This document shows positions 1-5,578 of a stretch of 5,975 bases of DNA, piece by piece. The notes under the pieces were generated by a model. That model was not told where the DNA came from and made no database searches. It saw only the letters and a list, made by a program, of their open reading frames with translations. The position numbers and the translations under genes were made by a program. Origin of the DNA: Gorillibacterium sp. (lineage in GTDB: Bacteria > Bacillota > Bacilli > Paenibacillales > NBRC-103111); NCBI GenBank assembly GCA_023511325.1, contig JAIMBU010000208.1, positions 1 to 5,975 of the forward strand, read 5' to 3'. The number at the start of each line of letters is the position of its first letter. The stretch's first letter is position 1.

Positions 1-908
1 CGATGCACGAGCTTGACTATCGACCCAATTCAGCTGCGCGAAGTTTAGCCCGGGGCAAAACAGGTGTTATTGGGATTATTCTTATTACTCTCCAGGACTC
101 CTTTTTTGATTCTGTAATCGATGAGATCAATGTAGCCCTGCGGAGCCACGGTTATTATCCAGCTGTATCTGTAGCGCGTAATCTCAACAGTGAGGAGGGG
201 CATTATCTGATTGATGAGGACCGTGTGGACGGCCTGATCCTGTTGTCTCCTCTTGAAGAAACTTCGTTTATTGAAGAGATGAATCTGCGAGGAATCCCTT
301 ATGTACTGGTGGACAATCAGATACCAGAGGCTCCCTATTCGGTCACTGTCGATAACGTATTTGGGGGTTATGTGGCTACTCGCCATTTAATTGAGCTTGG
401 TCATACGGAGATTGCCCATCTGTGCGCCGATGAACTCTTTCGTAGTACAAGGGATCGCCGCAGCGGTTATCAGCAGGCACTGGATGAAGCAGGTTTGGTG
501 CCTTTTGAAATCGTCCAGGGAGCATTCGACATTGAATTTGGTTACCATACTGCAAAAGGTTGGCTGAAATCAGGTAAGCTGCCAACCGCTGTTTTTGCAG
601 GGGATGATTATATCGCCGTCGGCTTGATCAATGCTTTCTTGGAAATGGGCGTTCGGGTACCGCAGGATGTATCCGTTGTTGGATTTGATGATCAATTGTT
701 GGCTTCAAGGCTTCACCCTCATCTGACTACTGTGCGGCAGCCCGCACGCCCGCTTGCCGTGCACGCCGTGGATCTGCTGATGAATCGCATAAGTGGTGGG
801 AATCAGCAAGCCAAGCTGAGGATTCAGCCTGAGCTTGTGGTCAGGGTATCTACTGCACCACCACCGAAGAATGGTGAAGGAACTGCTGAACTACTTGAAA
901 TCAAGTAA
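1..908 (+). CDS. LacI/GalR-family transcriptional regulator, 5' end cut by window edge
   Basis: This is a sugar-responsive DNA-binding regulator. The open frame runs in from the left edge. The ATG at position 3 is an internal Met of the family's DNA-binding domain and not the start, because the visible protein begins with ELDYRPNSAARSLARGKT, the end of the LacI headpiece plus the hinge helix with its central Leu. About 45-50 N-terminal residues with the helix-turn-helix lie outside the window. The remaining ~280 residues form the periplasmic-binding-protein-like effector domain. Family landmarks are VDGLIL near visible residue 75, VDNVFGGYVATRHLIELGH near 117-135, a GDDYIAVG segment near 200, and GFDD at 227-230 followed by the typical HPHLTTVRQP. 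It is the first visible gene of an operon with the deacetylase (35-bp gap) and the transporter, so it probably controls them. Its operator would lie upstream, out of view. The effector sugar is unknown. Confidence 0.93.
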   Translation, partial: MHELDYRPNSAARSLARGKTGVIGIILITLQDSFFDSVIDEINVALRSHGYYPAVSVARNLNSEEGHYLIDEDRVDGLILLSPLEETSFIEEMNLRGIPYVLVDNQIPEAPYSVTVDNVFGGYVATRHLIELGHTEIAHLCADELFRSTRDRRSGYQQALDEAGLVPFEIVQGAFDIEFGYHTAKGWLKSGKLPTAVFAGDDYIAVGLINAFLEMGVRVPQDVSVVGFDDQLLASRLHPHLTTVRQPARPLAVHAVDLLMNRISGGNQQAKLRIQPELVVRVSTAPPPKNGEGTAELLEIK

Positions 909-930
909 GAATGAGCAGCAATTACGAAAT

Positions 931-935
931 GGAGG
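931..935 (+). promoter_or_regulatory. ribosome binding site that sets the deacetylase start
   Basis: GGAGG stands 8 nt before the ATG at 944. The earlier in-frame ATG at 911 has no Shine-Dalgarno sequence and sits 2 nt after the regulator's stop codon, so 944 is the better start. Confidence 0.85.
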
Positions 936-943
936 TTTTTTCT

Positions 944-1849
944 ATGAAAACGGCAAGCAAACTAGGTTACAGCGAACAGGATCGACTGCTGATTGTTAAT
1001 GCAGATGATTTCGGAATGTGTCATTCGTTTAACATCGGGGTCAAGCAGTTGCTGGAAGAAGGTGTTATCTCTTCCACTACCCTCATGATGCCCTGTCCGT
1101 GGGCAAAAGAAGCTGCGGTGTGGAGTGCTGCCCATCCAATCTATGATGTCGGTATCCATCTGACATTGACATCCGAGTGGAAGTTCTATAAATGGGGCCC
1201 CGTTTCCCGAAACAGTGATACAACCTCCCTTATCACAGCTGAAGGCTATTTCCCAGCAGATTGTCTAACAGTGGAGCAGCAAGCTGACACGACACAGGTG
1301 CGAACGGAGATTATCAGCCAGATAGAGTTAGCTAAGCTGTTTGGTGTGAATCCGACTCATTTGGACAACCACATGGGCTCTGTGTATGGTTTGCAAACAG
1401 GCCGGCACTTTTTGGAGACCGTTCTCGATATCTGTATGGAATACCAGCTTCCCTTCCGGATGCCGCGTTCAGCATTTGGTATGGATCTTCCACCCCAAAT
1501 GGAGATCATCATGGATGTCTTGGCAGAACTGGCAGATAGTCGCGGGGTCTTTATCCTTGACTACCTCCTGGGACTGCCTTTCCAAACGGAAGTCAGCCAA
1601 ACCTACGAGGAAGTACGAGCCGACATGGCGTCACTGCTACGGAGCATGCGACCTGGCATATCCGAAATCATCATCCACCCCTCACCGGCTACCGATGAGC
1701 TAAAAGCTGTCATGCCACATTGGGAGCGCCGGGCAATGGAGTTCGAGCTTTTCCGCGATCCATACCTACAGAAAGTGATAAAAGAGGAAGGCATCCAGAT
1801 GATTCGTTGGAAGGATCTACAAGAAGCTCAAAGAGCAGCTATGAAATAA
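944..1849 (+). CDS. ChbG/YdjC (HpnK)-family carbohydrate deacetylase
   Basis: Members of this family are metal-dependent deacetylases of acetylated sugars. Escherichia coli ChbG removes one acetyl group from phosphorylated N,N'-diacetylchitobiose, and HpnK acts in hopanoid side-chain synthesis. From the start at 944 the protein has 301 residues and no signal peptide, so it should be cytoplasmic. Visible motifs are the metal-site NADDFG at 19-24 (Asp21/Asp22), GIHLTL at 70-75 (His72), THLDNHMG at 138-145 (His139/His143), and a late IIIHPSP with His245. These match the Asp-His-His metal site and the C-terminal His-Pro motif of the family. It is about 50 residues longer than E. coli ChbG, mainly from extra sequence between the second and third motifs (about 80-120) and around 200-230. 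It sits between a LacI-type regulator and a GPH transporter, with no phosphotransferase genes in view, so an unphosphorylated acetylated oligosaccharide is a plausible substrate. That substrate is inferred. Confidence 0.9.
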   Translation: MKTASKLGYSEQDRLLIVNADDFGMCHSFNIGVKQLLEEGVISSTTLMMPCPWAKEAAVWSAAHPIYDVGIHLTLTSEWKFYKWGPVSRNSDTTSLITAEGYFPADCLTVEQQADTTQVRTEIISQIELAKLFGVNPTHLDNHMGSVYGLQTGRHFLETVLDICMEYQLPFRMPRSAFGMDLPPQMEIIMDVLAELADSRGVFILDYLLGLPFQTEVSQTYEEVRADMASLLRSMRPGISEIIIHPSPATDELKAVMPHWERRAMEFELFRDPYLQKVIKEEGIQMIRWKDLQEAQRAAMK

Positions 1850-1854
1850 GGAGG
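1848..1854 (+). promoter_or_regulatory. consensus ribosome binding site choosing between two tandem ATGs
   Basis: AAGGAGG, overlapping the deacetylase stop codon, lies 2 nt before the ATG at 1857 and 8 nt before the in-frame ATG at 1863. Normal spacing favours 1863, which shortens the transporter by two residues (Met-Ser). Confidence 0.85.
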
Positions 1855-1862
1855 GGATGTCT

Positions 1863-3200
1863 ATGGTAGCAGCAGAAGCTAACAAAGCATTAAGTAATAC
1901 CAAACAAAAACTAGCTTTCAGTTCCGGTAATTTATCGGTTAATTTGCTAGCTCAGGCTTTTGCAACCTATATCGTATTTTATTATGTCGACGAATTGGGG
2001 GTGCGCCCCGGACTTATTTCTCTGGCTATGGTTATTCACGGTATATTCAACGCCATTCTAAATCCACTTATTGGTCATCTTTCCGATCGAACACATAGCC
2101 GCTGGGGACGCCGTTATCCTTATATGCTTTTTGGCGTAGCGCCTCTGGCTGCTATTTTCACCATGATCTGGTTCCCAATTGGATCAGGTATGAGCCTTTT
2201 CTGGTATTTTCTCATCACTGTCCTCGTTTATGACGCGTCCTTCGTCGTCGTGGTGCTCAACTACTCTGCTCTTTTTCCCGAGATGTTCGTCACTATGGAA
2301 GAGCGCACCTCCGTCTCCTCTTGGCGACAGGTATTCGGCATTATCGGCATGATCATCGGTGTGGCGTTACCGCCCTTGATATACGGCAAGCTAGGTTGGG
2401 GACCCATGGGCCTCATCTTCAGTGCAGTGGCTCTCATCTTCTTCCTGATCATGCTTCGCGGCTCCAAGGAAAAGCCGCAGCAGACCCAGATGAGCTTAGG
2501 CTTCATCCAGGCGATCCGCTACACTTTTGCCAACAAAGCATTTATTACCTTTGTCCTAGGTAGCTTTTTCGTCCAGGTTACCTTCGCGCTTTTGCCCGCT
2601 GGCATTCCGTTTTTTTCGAAGTATGTGCTACACGAAGCGGAAAGCGCCAACAGTATCTTACTGGGTGCGATTTTCATCTCAGCCATTCTACTCGTCTATG
2701 TCTGGAACAAACTTACACGCCGGTTCGGCGTCCGCATAACGATCATGACAGCTGTAGTTTTTTACGGGCTTGCTTTAAGTACATTTGCTTTTGTCCATAC
2801 GCTGACGATGGCAACCTTCACCGCAATAGCTGTAGGAGCTGGGCTGTCCGGACTGTTAGTATTACTTGATGTTATGCTCTCCGAAGTCATTGACGAGGAT
2901 GAACGTACCACCGGAGTAAGACGGGAAGGGATGTATTTCGGGATGAACGGCTTTATCGTCCGCTGGGGTGTATCCCTTCAAGCTGTCATTATGGGTACGA
3001 TTCTGGAAACAAGCGGGTATGCTGCACATCAAGATATTCAACCTTTAGCGGTTGAATCGGGTATTCGTCTGATGCTTAGCTTGGTTCCCGCTGGTCTACT
3101 CCTGTTCGCCCTGCTGTTCTTCTTTCTTTATCCGATTCGGAGTACGCCTCAAGGTTCGGCCGATCTTCCTCCTCTCAACCCGGGGTCAAAGCCGCAGTAA
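1863..3200 (+). CDS. GPH-family (MelB-like) sugar transporter, MFS fold
   Basis: This is an integral membrane sugar transporter of 445 residues with about 12 hydrophobic helices, split by a polar central loop near residues 198-225. The family signature between helices 2 and 3 is clear: NPLIGHLSDRTHSRWGRRYP at 67-86. The second GPH hallmark, EVIDEDERTTGVRREGMYFG, lies before helix 11. Aligned by eye to Salmonella MelB, several functional residues differ. MelB Asp19, Asp55 and Asp59 correspond to Asn27, Asn63 and Asn67 here (a constant offset of 8), Asp124 falls on a hydrophobic residue near Val131, and Lys377 corresponds to Arg367. Arg149 appears kept as Arg155. Sodium or melibiose-type coupling is therefore not expected, and the driving ion is unknown. 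The start overlaps the deacetylase end closely (13-bp gap), which indicates one transcript. The likely role is uptake, or possibly export, of the oligosaccharide handled by the deacetylase. Confidence 0.9.
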   Translation: MVAAEANKALSNTKQKLAFSSGNLSVNLLAQAFATYIVFYYVDELGVRPGLISLAMVIHGIFNAILNPLIGHLSDRTHSRWGRRYPYMLFGVAPLAAIFTMIWFPIGSGMSLFWYFLITVLVYDASFVVVVLNYSALFPEMFVTMEERTSVSSWRQVFGIIGMIIGVALPPLIYGKLGWGPMGLIFSAVALIFFLIMLRGSKEKPQQTQMSLGFIQAIRYTFANKAFITFVLGSFFVQVTFALLPAGIPFFSKYVLHEAESANSILLGAIFISAILLVYVWNKLTRRFGVRITIMTAVVFYGLALSTFAFVHTLTMATFTAIAVGAGLSGLLVLLDVMLSEVIDEDERTTGVRREGMYFGMNGFIVRWGVSLQAVIMGTILETSGYAAHQDIQPLAVESGIRLMLSLVPAGLLLFALLFFFLYPIRSTPQGSADLPPLNPGSKPQ

Positions 3201-3258
3201 TGTAATGGATTACCGCTGGATCTGCTAAATTCTCTGGAGATCGAATATCATCAGAAAA

Positions 3259-3287
3259 GGGGTAGAGGCCAACGCGTCCTTTACCCC
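3259..3287. terminator. hairpin between converging genes, probable terminator mainly for the minus strand
   Basis: The arms GGGGTAGAGG (3259-3268) and CCTTTACCCC (3278-3287) surround a 9-nt loop. In plus-strand RNA all ten positions pair, one as G-U, but no U run follows. In minus-strand RNA there is one A-C mismatch and the stem is followed by TTTTCT, as in a rho-independent terminator. It lies 13 bp past the stop of the minus-strand LURP-one gene and 58 bp past the transporter stop, so it could serve both. Confidence 0.7.
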
Positions 3288-3300
3288 CTTGAACATGATT

Positions 3301-3879
3301 TTAGCCTTGCTTAGAATCTATTGCACATAGTAGCACCGCTGCTGCAAGACCAAGCCGCCGATCCAACTGCAATCCCGGATCCTGTGAGAAATCAACGTTT
3401 AGCTTAACAACAAAAGGATTAAAGTTCTGCTTGAAGGTGGTAACCACCTGTGAGTTCATTTCCACATGATATTTTTGCGGAATCAGCGTGGTCAGAAAAC
3501 GGCGTAAGAGAGCCATGAACATGCTATCCTCTTTAATGCGTCCGATTTCCATTTCATTCGCATTCATCACGATCCATTCATCCTTGAGGATCGACTTCAT
3601 TCCTTTTCTACGTAAGGAACCGATACGCTCCCCAGTTGTTGCATCTACGACATCATAGGTTGCCGAGAAGTCAATGACACTGCGAGCCATTATCGTAATT
3701 AACTCCTGAGTCTTGCTCTCATCGCTGTATAGGCGGATATCCTCTTTCAGTTTAAAAGCCTTCATCTGTGAGAACATGACAACTTGGCCACTTTGATCAA
3801 AAATATGAAATTTTGCACCAGCAAGGGCAAGGATCTTTCTCCTGATAAGATAGTTCGTATGACCAAATTGATGATTCAA
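3301..3879 (-). CDS. LURP-one-related / YxjI-type (Tubby-like fold) protein, TTG start
   Basis: This is a protein of 192 residues resembling the LURP-one-related family, which includes Bacillus YxjI. These proteins fold as a Tubby-like beta barrel around a central hydrophobic helix, and their bacterial function is not established. Matching features are the opening NYLIRRKILALAGAKFHIFD at about 9-28, an alternating beta-strand pattern throughout, the family-like stretch RRKGMKSILKDEWIVM at about 90-105, GRIKEDS shortly after it, and a hydrophobic C-terminal helix (LGLAAAVLLCAID) near 176-188. There is no signal peptide. The codon opening this frame is TTG at 3879. The nearest upstream ATG in the same frame is at once followed by a stop, and the first downstream Met is about 34 residues in, past conserved sequence. 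It follows the HAD gene by 14 bp and is probably co-transcribed with it, although no functional link is evident. Confidence 0.8.
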   Translation of the reverse strand: MNHQFGHTNYLIRRKILALAGAKFHIFDQSGQVVMFSQMKAFKLKEDIRLYSDESKTQELITIMARSVIDFSATYDVVDATTGERIGSLRRKGMKSILKDEWIVMNANEMEIGRIKEDSMFMALLRRFLTTLIPQKYHVEMNSQVVTTFKQNFNPFVVKLNVDFSQDPGLQLDRRLGLAAAVLLCAIDSKQG

Positions 3880-3887
3880 TTACATAG

Positions 3888-3892
3888 CCCCC
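3888..3892 (-). promoter_or_regulatory. atypical ribosome binding site (GGGGG) before a TTG start
   Basis: On the minus strand GGGGG lies 8 nt before the TTG at 3879 and directly after the HAD stop codon. It can pair with the anti-Shine-Dalgarno CCUCC with one central G-U. No better site is present for this gene. Confidence 0.5.
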
Positions 3893-3893
3893 A

Positions 3894-4559
3894 TTATTTT
3901 GAGTGATTGTTATTCCTCAATGATAATATATTTTCCAGTTCCTGTATCGTCTTTATATAATGAGTGGGGTTACTATTCAATAATTCTTCTTCACTTCCAT
4001 AGCCATACCCAACTGCAATCGAGGCAATTCTATTGTTATGTGCTCCGATCAGATCAAATTTACGATCGCCAATCATGATTGTAGCCTCCTTCTGGCAATT
4101 CTTCTGTTCGAGAATGTATTGGATGATTTCCGTCTTATCCACTAAGGTCCCATCTAAATTACTTCCGCATACCCAAGTAAAATACTTATCGATTTGAAAA
4201 TACTTCAGAATGATCTCAGCAAACACAGTTGGTTTCGATGTAGCCACAATTAACTGCCGTCCCTGGTTGCATAAACTCTCGAGTAATTGCGGGATTCCAG
4301 CGTAAAGCTCATTCTCGTAAATTCCCTTTTCCTTAAAATATTCTCGGTAATAGGCAACGGCCTGCTTGGCTTCCACTTCGGTTAAAGCGTATTCTTCCAT
4401 GAAGGAATCCATCAAGGGTGGTCCAATAAAGGCTTCTAGCTTATCTAAATCTTCTTCGATAATGTTTAACTTCTTAAGCGCATACTGCACAGATTTGGTA
4501 ATGCCTTGCTTGGGGTCCGTTAACGTCCCGTCTAAATCAAATAATATTGTTGCGTACAT
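3894..4559 (-). CDS. HAD-superfamily phosphatase (HAD_2 / phosphoglycolate phosphatase-like)
   Basis: This is a cytoplasmic magnesium-dependent phosphohydrolase of 221 residues. All four HAD motifs are present: motif I DLDGTLTD at 8-15, with the nucleophile Asp8 and the acid/base Asp10; motif II ATSKP at 106-110, with Thr107/Ser108; motif III Lys142 in DKTEII; and motif IV GDRKFD at 164-169, with Asp165 and Asp169. A helical C1-type cap lies between motifs I and II at about 16-85, including FIGPPLMDSF, which is typical of phosphoglycolate phosphatase- and 5'-nucleotidase-like members. The substrate cannot be assigned. GAGGG at 4567-4571 is 7 nt before the ATG at 4559 but only 1 nt before the in-frame ATG at 4565, so 4559 is preferred. 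A still longer frame from 4601 lacks a comparable site and adds residues before the strand of motif I. The gene is AT-richer than the sugar operon and heads a two-gene unit with the LURP-one gene. Confidence 0.9.
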   Translation of the reverse strand: MYATILFDLDGTLTDPKQGITKSVQYALKKLNIIEEDLDKLEAFIGPPLMDSFMEEYALTEVEAKQAVAYYREYFKEKGIYENELYAGIPQLLESLCNQGRQLIVATSKPTVFAEIILKYFQIDKYFTWVCGSNLDGTLVDKTEIIQYILEQKNCQKEATIMIGDRKFDLIGAHNNRIASIAVGYGYGSEEELLNSNPTHYIKTIQELENILSLRNNNHSK

Positions 4560-4566
4560 TGACATT

Positions 4567-4571
4567 CCCTC
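4567..4571 (-). promoter_or_regulatory. ribosome binding site that sets the HAD start
   Basis: Minus-strand GAGGG is 7 nt from the ATG at 4559 and 1 nt from the ATG at 4565. This tandem-ATG layout (ATG-TCN-ATG after the Shine-Dalgarno) is the same as that of the transporter gene at 1857-1865. Confidence 0.75.
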
Positions 4572-4581
4572 TTCTCGAGAA
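4572..4581. repeat. 10-bp perfect palindrome next to the HAD ribosome binding site
   Basis: TTCTCGAGAA is a perfect palindrome directly upstream of the HAD Shine-Dalgarno. It may be a protein-binding half of the divergent control region or chance; nothing in the sequence decides. Confidence 0.3.
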
Positions 4582-4646
4582 CCTTTTATTCGTACAGCCA
4601 TCGTTCTCTACCAATACCTCTTGCCATTTGAGAAAACTAAAAAGCT

Positions 4647-4675
4647 TTGCCAAATGGGCTGGATTTCATTAAAAT
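4647..4675 (+). promoter_or_regulatory. candidate SigA-type promoter of the YbaK-like gene
   Basis: TTGCCA (4647-4652; 5 of 6 to TTGACA) is separated by exactly 17 bp from TAAAAT (4670-4675; 5 of 6 to TATAAT). Transcription would start near 4682, about 30 nt before the ATG at 4712. No equally good promoter for the divergent HAD gene was found by eye. Confidence 0.6.
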
Positions 4676-4691
4676 GGAGTGAAATCCAGCC
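4657..4691. promoter_or_regulatory. perfect 12-bp inverted repeat framing the -10 box, probable operator
   Basis: The arms GGCTGGATTTCA (4657-4668) and TGAAATCCAGCC (4680-4691) are exact reverse complements around an 11-bp centre containing the -10 box. The arm centres are 23 bp apart, about two helical turns. With a start near 4682 only the right arm would be transcribed, so a DNA operator fits better than an RNA hairpin. There is no T run to make it a terminator. A second, weaker inverted repeat (CCATTTG at 4624-4630 and CAAATGG at 4651-4657) abuts it around the -35 box. Confidence 0.55.
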
Positions 4692-4711
4692 AATGAAAGG
4701 AATTAATTAAC

Positions 4712-5185
4712 ATGTCTATTGAAAATGTAAAGCTCCATTTTCGCAGTTTTAATCGTGAACAAGATGTAAGGGAATTTGCAACCTCCAGCGCAACAGTACA
4801 GCAAGCAGCCGATACCATCGGTGTGATTCCAGCGAGAATTGCCAAAACTCTTTCTTTTCGCGGAGAAAATGACCAAGCTATTCTAATTGTAACCTCTGGA
4901 GATGCCAAAATCGACAACAAAAAATTCCGTCTAGCCATGGGCTTTAAAGCAAGAATGCTTACACCTGAGGAAGTATTAGCCCAAACCGGACATGAAATTG
5001 GCGGTGTCTGCCCCTTCGGCTTAACCCAACAACTTCGCGTGTACCTCGATTTATCAATGAAGAGATTTGACACCCTATTTCCTGCATGCGGGAGTACAAA
5101 CTCCGCGATAGAGTTGACCAGTGATGAGTTATTTCAATATGCAGCCGGCCAAGAGTGGGTTGATGTTTGCACGGGGTGGGAATAG
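4712..5185 (+). CDS. YbaK/EbsC-family aminoacyl-tRNA deacylase
   Basis: This is a free-standing cytoplasmic editing enzyme of 157 residues. Family members hydrolyse mischarged aminoacyl-tRNA, such as Cys- or Ala-tRNA(Pro), and related tRNAs. The fold corresponds to the editing domain inserted in bacterial prolyl-tRNA synthetase. Visible family features are the conserved Lys45 in RIAKTLSF (the essential lysine of the family, Lys46 in Haemophilus/E. coli YbaK), the strand AILIVTSGDAKID at about 56-68, the substrate-loop motif GGVCPFGL at 97-104, and the late PACGSTNSAIELT segment typical of the Bacillota YwhH-like subgroup. Length is normal for a single-domain member. The start is supported by AAAGGA at 4696-4701, 10 nt before the ATG. 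It is divergent from the HAD gene over a 146-bp control region with a good promoter and an operator-like repeat. Which tRNA it edits cannot be told from the sequence. Confidence 0.92.
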   Translation: MSIENVKLHFRSFNREQDVREFATSSATVQQAADTIGVIPARIAKTLSFRGENDQAILIVTSGDAKIDNKKFRLAMGFKARMLTPEEVLAQTGHEIGGVCPFGLTQQLRVYLDLSMKRFDTLFPACGSTNSAIELTSDELFQYAAGQEWVDVCTGWE

Positions 5186-5254
5186 GGTTCTATTGTTAAC
5201 ATTCCTTCTAGATTGGAGACTGAATCCTCAGGTAACACGATGTTTCGTGGTCAG

Positions 5255-5278
5255 AAAATCTTGTACTCTGTACAGGAT
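5255..5278. repeat. palindromic repeat R1 (type A)
   Basis: The arms ATCTTGTAC and GTACAGGAT surround the centre TCT at 5267-5269, giving a 9-bp stem with one G-U. It starts with AAAATC, but GGAT is followed by AAA, so the outer A/T run does not pair. It shares all but two of its first 27 bases with R3. Confidence 0.8.
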
Positions 5279-5305
5279 AAAATTGCTCCAGCGCTGCAAA
5301 GGCCC

Positions 5306-5332
5306 AAAATCTTGTATAATATACAGGATTTT
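5306..5332. repeat. palindromic repeat R2 (type B)
   Basis: The 13-bp arms AAAATCTTGTATA and TATACAGGATTTT are centred on A5319, with one T-G imperfection. Flanking AGGCCC and GAGCCT extend the symmetry outward to about 5300-5338 with one further mismatch. Confidence 0.8.
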
Positions 5333-5366
5333 GAGCCTAATCGATCAAATGGAATCGTTTTTTTGA

Positions 5367-5390
5367 AAAATCCTGCACTCTGTACAGGAT
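5367..5390. repeat. palindromic repeat R3 (type A)
   Basis: The arms ATCCTGCAC and GTACAGGAT surround TCT at 5379-5381, with one C-A mismatch. It has the same centre and right arm as R1 and again ends in GGATAAA. Confidence 0.8.
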
Positions 5391-5417
5391 AAAGCGCGCA
5401 AAGCATCACTCATTGAG

Positions 5418-5444
5418 AAAATCCTGTAATTCATACAGGATTTT
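5418..5444. repeat. palindromic repeat R4 (type B), terminator-like
   Basis: The perfect 11-bp arms AAAATCCTGTA and TACAGGATTTT surround ATTCA at 5429-5433. The T run continues to 5446, so plus-strand RNA would form a hairpin ending in U's, and the A run on the left gives the same in reverse. With only four G-C pairs it would be a weak terminator for the YbaK-like gene, or for GH65 in the other direction. Confidence 0.75.
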
Positions 5445-5578
5445 TTAGCTGATCGCCGCATCCATGCAGAAATTCAACTTGTAGAAGGTCAGCCCTAATC
5501 GTATGGGCATCAATTTTCGTTGATTAGCCTCATCATAACCACAAGGGGCAACGTTACTATACGTTTGATTTTTCTCAT

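Larger units (their letters stand above)
5186..5578. other. 393-bp gene-free stretch between converging genes
   Basis: No credible gene lies here. A short plus-strand frame that begins inside the YbaK-like gene runs across the first two palindromes and has no homology-like features or ribosome binding site. The stretch holds four related palindromes (5255-5444). The flanks, 5186-5254 and 5445-5578, show only short weak inverted repeats such as AACGT/ACGTT around 5550-5565. It is bounded by the 3' ends of the YbaK-like gene (+) and the GH65 gene (-). Confidence 0.75.

Noticed and set aside
911..943. Upstream start for the deacetylase (11 extra residues)
   Set aside because: There is no ribosome binding site before 911, whereas 944 has GGAGG at ideal spacing. 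The extra residues precede the family's first conserved strand.
1386..1703. Plus-strand open frame inside the deacetylase gene
   Set aside because: It is out of frame with a gene supported by clear motifs, has a Trp/Ser-rich composition, and has no ribosome binding site.
3894..4711. Lower GC of the HAD and YbaK-like genes as a sign of horizontal transfer
   Set aside because: Rough counts on sample lines give about 40% against about 55% in part of the transporter gene. The shift is modest, there are no mobile-element borders, and the families are common in Bacillota.
4669..5073. Minus-strand open frame opposite the YbaK-like gene
   Set aside because: It is antisense to a gene with conserved motifs and carries no recognisable domain.
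5121..5366. Small plus-strand open frame running from the YbaK-like gene into the palindromes
   Set aside because: It starts inside another gene, lacks a ribosome binding site, and most of it is repeat DNA.
5260..5438. SOS/LexA-type boxes (CTGT...ACAG)
   Set aside because: The gap between the half-sites is 7 bp in all four copies, not the 8 bp of the proteobacterial box, and the Gram-positive LexA box has a different sequence. No SOS gene is adjacent.
5255..5444. CRISPR-like array (four repeats of about 24-27 bp with spacers of 27, 34 and 27 bp)
   Set aside because: The repeats are strongly palindromic and differ in centre and ends, alternate between two types, and are separated by uneven spacers. 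No cas gene is near.
5550..5565. Hairpin AACGT/ACGTT followed by a T-rich stretch, as a terminator
   Set aside because: It has only five pairs, and the T-rich stretch is interrupted and lies on the strand leading into the GH65 3' end, so support is too weak.
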